NCBI GenBank assembly: GCA_014871385.1
Contig: CM026428.1
Span: 1,778,602 to 1,842,601 of the forward strand
Direction of reading: 5' to 3'
DNA: 64,000 nt
Source of the DNA: Ceratodon purpureus
Lineage: Eukaryota; Streptophyta; Bryopsida; Pseudoditrichales; Ditrichaceae
Position 1 is the first letter of the stretch, and the number at the start of each line of letters is the position of its first letter. A model generated the notes under the pieces. The model saw nothing but the letters and a program-made list of their open reading frames with translations. It was not told the DNA's origin and searched no databases. Positions 44,758 to 55,136 of the stretch are shown piece by piece. The translations under genes and the position numbers were made by a program.

Positions 44758-46137
44758 TTCTTACTTTGTCTAATTGAAATTTTTCTCGGCATTGACTCTC
44801 CCTGAAACTCTTGGCATTGTCTACTGGAACTCTCGGGAATTTTTTCTTTGTTATCCTTACCTAACTATTCTGTGAATCACTTCTTCCACTCGACAATCAG
44901 TTTATGATATCACTCTCTATTTTTCTACATCACAATCATCTAAGCATACATTACAGCGCCAGTGTCCAATTTCGTTCCTTGTTTCTTACACTTTCTTTCT
45001 CTCGGCAAGTTGTGTTTTGTGATTCCTTCATCCTTGTCTACTGGACAGTCACCACTCTTCACAAGTAACAGTTCAATTGGACATGCAAGAAGAAGATGCG
45101 AAGACAACATGCATTCGACTTGACACAACAGAATGGATGCAATGAAACTCACCCGCAATGTGTCAACTTGACTACGAGAGATATGCCTCTCAAGATGCAA
45201 TGCTTCGTCTTCCCCTTCTGTCGCACTGTTTCCAATTGACACACTCACAATGATCAGAAACTCTGGGTCCAGTTGACCTAAGGTATCATATCCAACTTAC
45301 TCTAACATCGAGATCATCGCAACACTCCTTTCAACAACATCGTGTCCACTTAACCTAAGATATCTGCAACTGTCCAAAGCTAATCAGGTTGTCCAATTGA
45401 CAAAATAGTATGCGAAATCAACAACAACACAACTCACCTCCTGATATGCAAACTGAAATACGCCTCACTCCTTCAGTCGCTCAGTTTCTCACATACACAT
45501 GCTGTAAAATGTAGCAATGCAACCCTCTATTTCACTCCTTTCTCTCTCGGATCTCTCAGTATCTCACTCCTCCTCTTCTCTAATCTCCTCTCAATGCTAA
45601 CCATGTGTCTACTTGACAACAATCTCTCGTGTTACACACTCCGATCGCTCATAGCGCTCTGTCTACTTGACACAAAACCTCTCCAACTTCTCTCGCAGAC
45701 TTGCAGCCGGGTGCTTCTTCAAGAAAATGTGTTTGTTTTGAGGTTTCTGTTTTCCCATTTGGGGACGATGATGTGGTCTACTCGACTCGACCAGTCTCTT
45801 TTGTCTATTTGACAGTTAGTGGGATTCTGCACTCATTCCCATGCTACGTGGTCATCATGATCCTAGCCCCCATTTCTAGTAACCATATCAGCCGTTTTTT
45901 ACTTACTATTTGTGTTTTTCTAATTACTACTACTTACTCATCATTTTAGTTAGTGTCTACTTGTCAATTAGTAATTTCCATTTGCTTCGAAAAATTCTTA
46001 AGTTCAGGTTTTAAATTTGTTGAACTTGCTCTTTGTAATTTAATTTTTTAGATCGTTGGTTTTTTAATTTCTTCAAAATTTCACAGTTTCTAGTACTTAA
46101 GTAGGACAGTTTTAAAATTTTTGAATTTTTACCCTCA
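44758..46137. other. Spacer between gag-pol and accessory ORF of element B
   Basis: No conserved ORF. It contains at least eight perfect GTCNANTNGAC sites (near 45035, 45165, 45270, 45390, 45606, 45661, 45776, 45803). A CTCTC-rich stretch at 45530-45590 may be a leader for the accessory transcript. 45950-46137 is strongly AT-rich, like gag-pol. No tRNA or other RNA gene seen. Confidence 0.5.
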
Positions 46138-46155
46138 CTGCCCCCCTCTTTTTTC
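46138..46155 (-). promoter_or_regulatory. Second polypurine tract after pol
   Basis: Minus-strand AAAAAAGAGGGGGGCA directly follows the pol stop region. It shares AAAGAGGGGGGC with the tract beside the 3' LTR. It may be a central polypurine tract or a fossil LTR junction. Confidence 0.65.
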
Positions 46156-46167
46156 TAAAACTTGTCC

Positions 46168-49100
46168 TCAAGTTATATATGGTTTCAAACGAAACCCGTT
46201 ATATCTTGTGGCATGAATTTTTCCTGCAAAATTTTGAAGTTCAACTGAACCATTGGGATATGATTTTAATACCCGATATGGTCCAAACCAACGCATTCTA
46301 AATTTTCCTGGAAATTTTTGAAATCGGCTATCATATAATAATACTAAATCGTTAGGATTCAAAACTTTGGGTTCCAATTTGCTATCATAATATGTTTTGC
46401 GATGTTTTTGAACAGCTTCATTATTAAGATATGCTTGGGCTCTCGTTTCATCTAATTTTTCGAGCATGTAAAGCCTATGTCTTAAAGATTCTTCATCTCC
46501 TAATCGTTCATCTAATGCAATTCTTAAAGATGGGAGCTCCATTTCAATTGGTAAAATAGCTTCTTGACCATAAACTAATTGAAATGGAGTAAATTTTGTA
46601 GATACTTTAAATGCACATCGATAAGCCCATAATGCATCTGGTACTCTTGCATCCCAATCCGTATTTGAACCTTGTACAGTTTTAGTAATTATCCGACATA
46701 ATATACCATTTGTTTTCTCTGTCTGACCATTAGCACGGGGGTGATACGGTGTAGATTTTCTATGTTTAATTGAATACTTTTCAGTTAGTTGTTCAATTAT
46801 TTCATTAAGAAAATGAGTTCCCCGATCACTTACTAATTCTTTTGGACATCCAAATCTTGTAATAATATTTTCATATAAAAATTTGGCAACAGTTTTAGCA
46901 TCATCGGTTTTTGTAGGTTGAGCTTCTGCCCATTTAGTTACATATTCAGTTGCAATTAATATGTATCTATTTCGTCCATGTCTACTAGGTGGTTTTATAG
47001 GTCCTACAAAATCAATTCCCCATTTCTCAAACGGCGTTTGAGCTAAAATTGGATTTAAAGGCATTGCTTTTGAAGGCGTAGGTTTTCCAACTCTTTGACA
47101 TGGATCACATTTTTTGGTATATCTATGTGCATCCCCAAAGAGTGTTGGCCACCAATATCCGGATTGTAATGCTTTATGTGCAGTTACCATTCCGGCAAAA
47201 TGACCGCCACATGCAGCGTCATGACAACCTTTAAGAATTAATGGTACCTCACTTGGATTAATACATCTCCGTAAAAGTCCGTCTTTACCCCTTTTATATA
47301 GAACTTTTGCAATTAATGTATATGGTTGAGATTTAAATATTAATTTTTGTTTTTGTTTATCCGTGTAATCTTGAGGGAAGGTATTGGTACTCAAGTAATG
47401 AATAACATCAGCATATTCTGCTGGAATGATATCCACTTGAAAAATATGCGCATCTGGAAAACTATCATCTATGGATTTTGGATTCACTTCCTTACTAATC
47501 CGTGATAAGAAATCAGCATTGGCATGTTTTTTGCCAGGTCTTACATTAACCGTAAAATCAAATTCTTGAAGTAACAATACCCATCTAGCTATTCTCCCAC
47601 TCAATTGTGGTTTATTAACCATATATTTAAGTGCATCATGATCTACATGAAAAGTGAACTTATAACCTAATAAATAATGTCTATATTTTTGGACCGAATA
47701 TATCATTCCTAACCCTTCTCTCTCCGTTACAGAGTAATTCTTTTCAGCAGCACTTAATTGTCTACTAGAAAAATATATAGGTCGATCATGACCTTTTGTG
47801 TCATTTTGACTGAGAACACTCCCAATAGCATAATTTGATGCATCTACATAAACTTCAAACGGTTTCTCCCAATCTGGTGGTATTAGAATGGGAGCATTAC
47901 TAAGCCGTTTCTTAAGTTTATTAAATGCTTTTGTGCACTCTTCTGTCCAAACACCAGGAGTATCGGTTTGTTTTGTTAGATGTGTTAAAGGAGCTGCTAC
48001 TTCTGCATAAAAGTAGATAAATCTTCTATAATATCCAGAAGCTCCTAAAAATCCTTTAAGTTCCGTCATATGTTTAGGTATTTCTAATTTTTTAATAGCA
48101 GCTACTTTATCTGGATCAACACCTATACCTTCTTTTGAAACTATATGACCCACTAATCGTCCACAAGGTACAGCGAATTCAGACTTAGCTGCGTTTATTG
48201 AAATACCATATTTTTCACATTGTTCGAAATATTTCTTTAAACATTTCTGGTGTTCAGCTTTAAGACTAAAGACACAAAAATCATCTAAGAAAATTTCAAT
48301 AAATTTTCTTAAATATTCCTGAAAGGCTGTTGTCATTGCTCTTTGGAAAGTAGCTGGTGCATTGCACAATCCAAAGGGCATGACATTATAAGCAAAGGTT
48401 CCCCAATCAGTTGTAAAAGTTGTTAAAGGTTTATCTTCCGGGGCGATTTGTACTTGATTAAACCCAGAAAATCCATCTAAAAAAGAATAACATTCATGTC
48501 CTGCTACACCATCAAGGATTGCATCCGTGAAGGGTAAAGGGAAATAATCTTTTTTAGTGACACTATTTAATTTTCTGAAATCCTGACAAATCCTTAACTT
48601 CCCGGTTTTCTTAGGCACCACAACAATTGGAGATACTCACTCACTATAAGGTACTGGATATATAAAATTACATTCTAGTAGTTTATCTATTTCCTCTTTA
48701 ACCATGGGAGAATATTTTGGGTTCATACGATATTGTCTTTGTCTTACCGGTTTTGTATTAGGTTCTAAAATAATTCTATGTTGACAGACTTCTGGAGGTA
48801 TTCCTTTAAGGTCCTTATAAGTCCATGCAAATGCATCTTTACATTCTTTAAAGAATTTAAACCATTGTTCATATTCATTTAGATTTAATCCTTCATAAAT
48901 TCTTATGTTTTTGGGCTCGTCTGGAGTTCCCAAATTCATATCAATGCAAGTGCTTTTAACAGGACTTATATTACTACCTTTTATATGAGACATGTTTTCC
49001 ATTAATTCTTCAGAATCGCTCAAATATTGAGGTTCTAATTCCGACTCAATTTCGGCGGTTACATTAAGTACTGGCGAATTTTCCCATGCTAGAATAGCAT

Positions 49101-52100
49101 CATCTGAATCTACTTTGTTATTCAGAAAGGAATATTCTCCAGTCCCTAAACATCTAAACTCAGGCATTTTCTCCTCTTCTACTACTTTAGTACTTTCGCT
49201 ATTTGAATCATATGAGGCTTCAGAAGTGACATCTGTGTCTTCTTCTTGAGTCTCACCATGATATTTGACTGGAAACATTGGTAATACAACCCGTTTCCCT
49301 TTTGCTTTTATAATTAATGTTCCCTTTCCCCAATCATCTTTAGCTCTAGCAGATTTAAGCCATGGACGACCTAGTAATATTGGGTATGTTGATATGGATT
49401 CACTCACCTTAAAGATTATATAATTAATCTTAAAGTTAAGGCCTCCTATAGTTGTAACTATTCCTCTCAAAATACCCAATGGTACTACTCGACTTTGATC
49501 TGCCATTCTTAAGATAATAGGAGTGGAAGTCATATGAGTTAATCCTAGTTCTTCCATAGTGTCAACATTCATTAAGTTGACACTGGAACCACTATCTACT
49601 TGGACTCCTTCAATTAGAGAACCATCTATGATTACATCCACAGTAGGTGCTCCAGGGTCCAAGGATATATCATGCACATCTACGATTTTACTCCTTTTTC
49701 TAACCAACGAAGAACTTAGTTCACCTCTACATTTAGGTGCTATTGCTAGCAATTGCCTTAAAGAAATGTCAGGTTGGATTTTATCCATATTAGTTAAGAT
49801 ATCATATGGATTCATTCCCTCTGACAATTTCATTGTACGATTATACTTCCTTTTCTTAGGAATGGTTGGTGTTTCTTTTAGTTTATTTTTAGGTGGTCTA
49901 TAAAACGTAGGTAATGTATTTGAAGTACTAGACAAGTTAGCAAAATTATTTGGTAAATCTTGAGGTAATACTGTAGTTTCTTCAACTGGTTGCTTACCCT
50001 TATCCTTCTCCTTAGATTCTTCTAATGGTATTGTTTTCTCACTATTTATAGGAATGTTTGGAGGTATTAAGGGAAATATTGGTTTAGGTTTTACAACATC
50101 CTTCTCCTTAACTACTTTTGAAGGTATGTTGTTTTTTCTCACTCTACTACTTCTATAGTCACTATCAGAGCTACTATGTTGATCACTTTCAACCATAGCC
50201 TTTTTGGCTTGTGCCCGTGTTATATAAACCTCCTGAGGTTTATCTCTCTCATATTGTGTTATTTGATTCACATTCCTTGAGTTTTCAATTTCACTAAATT
50301 GAACACTCTTTACAGGTGCTGAAGCTGTACAATTATTTGCTATATGACCACTTTGCTTACACCTCCCACATAAAGGATTATACCCAACTTGTTTCTTTGG
50401 GTTTGGACAATCTCTCGCCATATGTCCTAATTCCTCACAGTTATAACACACTAAGTGTTTTCCTTTCTCAGGAGTTCCATATCTATGGGTATTAGGATTA
50501 GTAGGCGGTCCATTCCACACAGGTGCGGCATTATAAGTATCATTCCACCTTGGTCTCCCATCCCCAGGTCTATAAGGTGGTCCTACATTTGGTCTAGTAA
50601 ACGGACGTTTTGAAGTTACACTATAAGGTGCTTTGTTATTATTTGTTCCGTTTGCCTGCAAATTAGAACTCACTGCAGCTACTACTTTCCCCAAATTCCA
50701 ACATTTAGATACGTCGTGAGGTCCTCCACAAAAACTACATTTAGGTTTATTACTAAATTCCCCACCTATCGGAGTAGAACACTCATTGGAAAGATGTCCA
50801 TGTCCATTACAATTAGTGCACCACATATTGGTACGCATATTTGTAGGTTTTGAACGTTTATCTTTCCCATGAGTTATTTGTACCGATAGTTCATTTAATT
50901 TTTTCTCTAATTTAGTAATGTTGTTCATTAATATATCATCTGTAGGGGCTTTAATTGCTAAGGGTTGAGGATTCATGACTGTGGGATTTGAAGGATAAGT
51001 CGAAACTGGTAGTTGTGATCTAGCTGGAGGTAAATAAGGATAATGATCACGGCCATAAGCGTCCATACCTTGAGCATGATCATAACCTTCTCTCCTAGGT
51101 GGATATACTTCTGCATATTGTGCAAAATCAGTATTTACTCTAGCCTCTTCCCAAGTTTTAGCTTGTGTATAAGCACTAGCAATGTCTTGGGGGTTTCGTT
51201 CCTTTAAGTAAATTCTTAACTCATCAGGCCAAACCCCTCCTACAAAGGTACATGCTAATACTTGATCAGTTAATCCATGATTTGTCCATCTCTTTAGAAG
51301 AGCATTAAATCTTGTGTAATAGGAATCTATACCCTCATTTATACCCATTCTTATAGTTCGAAATCTATCGATTAACCCTGGTATAAATGATCTAGGTCGA
51401 AACCTATCAAGAAAAGCTCTCCTTAAATCTTCCCATCTTGTGGGTACGGTTAGCAATTGGACATACCATTCATGAGCATCATCAAGCAATGTGCTTGGAA
51501 AAGTGCTTAGATATAAATGTTCAGGTAACTGATTTGCTTGTGCAACCACTCTAAATCTTTCCAAATGTCTATCGGGGTCAAACCCTGGATATCCATGGTA
51601 CATAGGATATGGTGCTATGTTTAAAATCCTTTGTTGTGCCATGATATTAGGTGGTAAAGTTTGTGGTGGAGGTGGTAGTGGTGGTGGGGGTGGTGGAGGT
51701 CTAGGATGAGGAGTTGGAGGTCTGGGAGGAGGTCGTGAGGGAGGTGAAGAAGAAGGTCTTAACAATTCTTCTTCACTTGTTTCTCTCCTTGTATCACTAC
51801 TCTCACTACTACTACTCCCAGAGGAATCTCCTGATGAAAATCTCCAACAATTTATTCCTTCCCAATCCTCATTACTTTCATCATTAGATGGTTCATAAGG
51901 GTTGGTAAAAGGTTGTATAGTTGGAAAAGTTTCTGGAAGAGATACCTCATAAACTACTTCCTCATCATTCCACTCCTTTCTATTGTCTTCTAATGAAATT
52001 TCCCTTATGTATGTTTCAATAGGGGTTGTGGTTTCTACCTCAGTTATATCTTCAATATCATTAACCCAACTCTCTATACCCGTAACAAAAGTTTGTACGG

Positions 52101-52653
52101 CTTCGTCGAGATAAGGTTTTGGTGTTTCAAAATTAGTTTGGGTTGGTGTTAAGAATTCAGGTAGGTTAGAAGGTTCTCCAACCTCTGTGATAAATGGATT
52201 CTTCAAAGAACTCTCAAACTCTGAGGAAGAAGGTGTGACTAATTCTTCTACCTTCTTTCCCTTTTCAGAATTAATTTGAAGTGGGTTTACTTCACTTGAA
52301 GATCCCCAGGTTAACCTCTTAAATGGTGGTGAGTGACAACATAAATAATGCGATCTTCTCAAACCTTCCTCTGGTAATTCTAAATCCTCATTCTTTAGAG
52401 AACTTTGGTGTTGTTCTTCTATAGAAAGTGGATTTCGAATTGTTTCACTCTCTTCAACTTGGCTAGTTGAGGTATTAAGATTTGAGGGAATAGTTTCTTC
52501 TTTCAGTAGTACTGGGGATGGTGTTGAATTATAAACGGGATTGGCAGATACTAATGTTAAGATCTGCTTTTCTTTCCTTTCAATCCGTTTTTTCAAACGT
52601 TCATTCCTTGCAATATTTTGTTTTTCTCTCAATTCTTTATCCTTTTCAGACAT
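46168..52653 (-). CDS. Element B gag-pol polyprotein with one internal TGA
   Basis: A single frame of 2,162 codons interrupted by TGA at 48637-48639. Order: charged N-terminus; Pro-rich linker; Gag capsid region (WYVQLL, RFRPRSF, LKERNPQD); four CCHC-type zinc knuckles (e.g. CYNCEELGHMARDC, CGRCKQSGHIANNC); aspartic protease (VQVDSGSSVNLM); RT (ICQDFRKLNSVTKKDYFPLP, FLDGFSGFNQVQIAPED, EIFLDDFCVFS); RNase H (VYVDASNYAIGSVL); integrase with HHCC zinc finger, DFVGP, SDRGTHF and GQTEKTNG. The TGA replaces the Trp expected in the RT motif SEWVSP, a one-base change. No chromodomain at the end. Strongly AT-rich codon use. Apart from the stop, all catalytic motifs look intact. Confidence 0.9.
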
Positions 52654-53528
52654 TGATAAATGCCATTTAGGCTTTAAGCATTGAAGCTTAGACCTAAATG
52701 ATTTTCTATCCCCAATTTTACTTAAAGAAAAAGGATCACTTATTTTTGTTGTTTACTTTACCTATTCCTTTTAACTATTACTTCCCTACTTCTCTTAAGA
52801 AAGTTTTTTATGATTCTCCCAACCTTGTTTTGTTTTACAGGTGCTCTGAATTGTCTATAGTAGTTTTTTTCGCCCAAGTTTGGCTAATTCCCTTAATCGT
52901 TCCTCCTCTAGTTTTACCATTTTCTTTATTCCATTCAATTAGAATAAAGACTAACTCTTATTGGTATCAAACCAAGAGATTATACAAGTATTCAAGGTGA
53001 AAGGTTCTACTTCAAATATCTCATCAACCTCTTCTTCTTGAAAATTCCTAGGATAATTATGTTCACTAATCAACCTTTCTATTAAGAAGTTCTGTTCAGA
53101 ATTTGATTCACCTTCCTTGCTAATTTGATCTATCTCTTTAGCTAAAAGGTGAATCAATGCTTCTTCGTTTCTTTGTATACCCTCATAAATTATCAACAAT
53201 CGTCTTAATCTGACTAATTGTTCGATAATGGTTTCACTCTCGATTGTCATGTCTTTAAAGACATAATAATCCAAACGCAATTGAAAGTGGTTTGTCAGAT
53301 TCTCTAGATAGAAAATCTGGGATTAAGACTTGACTATCTAGTTTCTGAGGTCCGTATTTAAAGATATAAGTTTTTGTATCTAATTTGTATCCATTCCATG
53401 CTCCACAACCTTTAGAGATTATAGGTGAAGTTAAATTTTTCAATCTCCCATATTGGGCAAATAGAAAATGTAAATTGCTTTGTAAAAATAATTCTCCTTT
53501 GAAAACTATCAAAGCATTATACCTTAAT
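52654..53528 (-). other. 5' leader of element B
   Basis: Holds two minus-strand ORFs upstream of gag. 52951-53280 (109 aa) is Glu-rich and helical. 53255-53528 (about 90 aa: FKGELFLQSNLHFLF, WNGYKLDTKTYIFKYG) runs in from the LTR junction and so is truncated. Neither is recognised. No primer-binding site was found next to the LTR junction, as expected if it was deleted with the LTR end. TTGGTATCAAACCAA (52959-52973) is an imperfect inverted repeat and not in PBS position. Confidence 0.45.
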
Positions 53529-54566
53529 AGGCTGATCACTCCTTAATAATTAATGCCACTTTTATCCATCAATGTACTCAATCTATCTTCCATAAACTCT
53601 AAGTCATTCTCAGTCTTCTATTTCAGATGGCCAATCTAATTTAAAAGACTATCAAGTAATACTCAGTTCACTGTTCCAATACTCACATGGAACTCTCATT
53701 CTCCATAATTCCCATTCACAACAATGCAATGTCAATTGGACAAACTGTTGTGTTTATTTTCTAGAATTTCTATTCTCCAATTCACTCAGTGACTCTTCCT
53801 TCGTTCTGAGTTCAAATAGACAAATTCCCTCACTGTTCACTTTGCTCCATCAGCATCTTCATGTTCAAATAGACAGTATCCAGTGGTCAAATAGACAGTA
53901 TCCAGTGTGAGCCACCACATTCACTGTAACTCTCACCAACTCTCCACTGTGTCAATTAGACATGGTCCATGCAAGTCAAGTTGACAATGTATGCATGCCC
54001 ATGGATGCATACCGAACCACCATCTTGTCCATTTGACCAGCGATAACTAGACATTATGCAGCAAGCAATCTGAATTCAATTGTCAATTAGACAGTAGCCA
54101 ATCTGCTCCAGTTCTCCATTCTGATTCTACCATTCTACAGATTAATACACTGTGCATCAAAGCTATAGTTCAATTTGACAAAGAGCATTGTGAATCAAAT
54201 ATACAGTGAGCTACTCAGAGTCAAGTTGACAATCAATTAGACAATGGAATTCTATTTTTATATTTTTTACATAATGTGATTATCACTCACACAGTGTTGT
54301 GTGGTGTGGTGAAGTAATTCTTTCTTCTTCCTTAATTCCTAGTTATGCCTTAATTTCTAAAAGGTGTGCCTGTACGTAGAGTCAATTTGACAAGTCGTGT
54401 CTCTAGGTAGGGTCATGTCCCCTGAATTCTACACTATTGTCCATTTGACTCTCAACCAGATTTCTACAGCCACTATCTACTTGGATGTCAAATTGACATG
54501 ATAACTTGATCCTATTTACACTGTTTTTACTGAAAAGGCACTTTTCTCAAAGAAAGTCAGCTCACA
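53529..54566 (-). repeat. Truncated 5' LTR of element B
   Basis: Matches 40498-41535 at a constant offset of 13,031 bp, with no net indel. It looked identical over the stretches compared, except for three substitutions in the last ~35 bp. The inner 609 bp of the LTR are absent, and leader sequence begins directly at 53528. Confidence 0.9.
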
Positions 54567-54568
54567 AA

Positions 54569-54900
54569 CTATGAAGGTGGAGCACGGCTATAATACTCCC
54601 TAGCCTGTCTATAGTTCCAATGACGGCGCCTCCTCCAAAAACGCCTGGTCTGTTGGAGAGGGCATGGTAGTATCGCCGGGAGGGCGAAGACAACATGGGC
54701 TGGCCTCCTCACTCTAATAGGCGAGGAAGGAGAAGGTGGAGACATCGGCGGGGTACCAAGCCGTGGAGAAGTAGGCATGTAGCCTGGGGATGTAGGCTCA
54801 TAGACAAGAGACGTAGGCATGTAGTGAGGAGAGTGGACCTCGAGAGGTCCACTACCTAAACGTACAGGGTTTCCTAAATCACACCTACATAAATGGGGCT
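54569..54900 (-). pseudogene. Probable upstream exon of the MULE-2 methyltransferase-like gene
   Basis: The minus strand after an acceptor-like TTTATGTAG encodes CDLGNPVRLG, then a Pro/Ser-rich disordered segment with four heptad-like repeats (HYMPTSL, VYEPTSP, GYMPTSP, RLGTPPM). An Arg-rich tail follows. The exon start resembles that of MULE-1 exon 2 (TTAG, then codons for CD). It ends near the element B target duplication; the exact donor is unclear. The repeats resemble the RNA polymerase II CTD heptad YSPTSPS. Alternative: a separate small gene. Confidence 0.4.
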
Positions 54901-54961
54901 GATCAAATGAATCCGAGAGGTTGGAAACATTGATAACTGAGATCGGGAAACTGATGGACAA

Positions 54962-55136
54962 GGGTGCTTCTGAGAATACCTACAAGGAGTGGAACAAAGA
55001 CATTGTCAAGTCACCATTTTAGTTTACAAAACTTCTAAAGGAAGTTTAATTGACAATGCCAAATTCAATACAAAAAGGAAAATGGATTAAATTACCTCAG
55101 TTTCTGCAGGAGTTGGACCATCACCTTTGTCGGATC
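54962..55136. other. Junction region between MULE-2 and element C
   Basis: AT-rich, no complete gene. On the plus strand 54915-55020 reads SERLETLITEIGKLM and TYKEWNKDIVKSPF before a TAG, possibly the 3' end of an unrecognised gene. Confidence 0.35.

Larger units (their letters stand above)
40080..45970. repeat. Dense GTCNANTNGAC palindromes
   Basis: About 35-40 exact matches and many one-off variants (TTC in place of the first GTC is common) lie in the LTR, spacer and accessory ORF of element B; the same LTR sites repeat at 53.5-54.5 kb. Examples: GTCTACTTGAC (41550, 45606, 45661), GTCAACTAGAC (41663), GTCAAATTGAC (42133), GTCTAATAGAC (43026). With eight fixed positions, chance predicts about 0.1 in this length. 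I found none in gag-pol. Confidence 0.9.
39885..54571 (-). mobile_element. Retroelement B: Tat/Athila-like (OTA) Ty3/gypsy element with accessory module
   Basis: The left LTR begins TGTAATTGG at 39890 and ends GCTCACA at 41535. The right LTR ends at 54566. The 5-bp duplication AACTA flanks both (39885-39889, 54567-54571). Orientation is minus: 5' LTR, leader, gag-pol (52653-46168), accessory ORF (44757-41668), polypurine tract AAAGAGGGGGG (41538-41549), 3' LTR. RT and integrase sequences place it in the non-chromodomain OTA group, where a long region after pol is usual. The 5' LTR has lost its inner ~609 bp and any PBS, so the copy cannot replicate itself. Gag-pol is clearly more AT-rich than the accessory module. 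Confidence 0.85.
19646..54900 (-). pseudogene. MULE-2 ParB/DNA-methyltransferase-like gene, twice interrupted
   Basis: Minus-strand exons with GT-AG borders: possibly 54900-54594; then 39750-39167 (ParB-like, EGNHRLAAW), 39072-38877, 22669-22472, 22381 to about 22170, about 22073-21830, about 21745-21062, about 20980-20625, about 20520-20294, about 20193-20010, and the last from about 19917 to 19646. Phases agree where checked. Methyltransferase motifs: DLIIADIPEN in the position of the catalytic (D/N/S)PP(Y/F/W) motif, GDIVLDWNAGTG (motif I), and AFEEDEAIF after it. MULE-1 interrupts it at 22764-38868 and LTR element B at 39890-54566. In-frame TAGs at 22325-22327 and 20837-20839, and a probable lost donor near 22170, make it a pseudogene. 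It is a diverged paralogue of 26974-32977, not a recent duplicate. Confidence 0.75.

Noticed and set aside
52959-52973. TTGGTATCAAACCAA as an initiator-Met tRNA primer-binding site
   Set aside because: Wrong strand, ~550 bp from the LTR junction, and itself an inverted repeat; only a chance resemblance to TGGTATCAGAGC.
46168-53528. AT-rich gag-pol as a separate element nested in another LTR element
   Set aside because: The AT-rich part has no LTRs or target duplication of its own, and one TG...CA/AACTA pair encloses everything. A captured module is simpler, though recombination remains possible.
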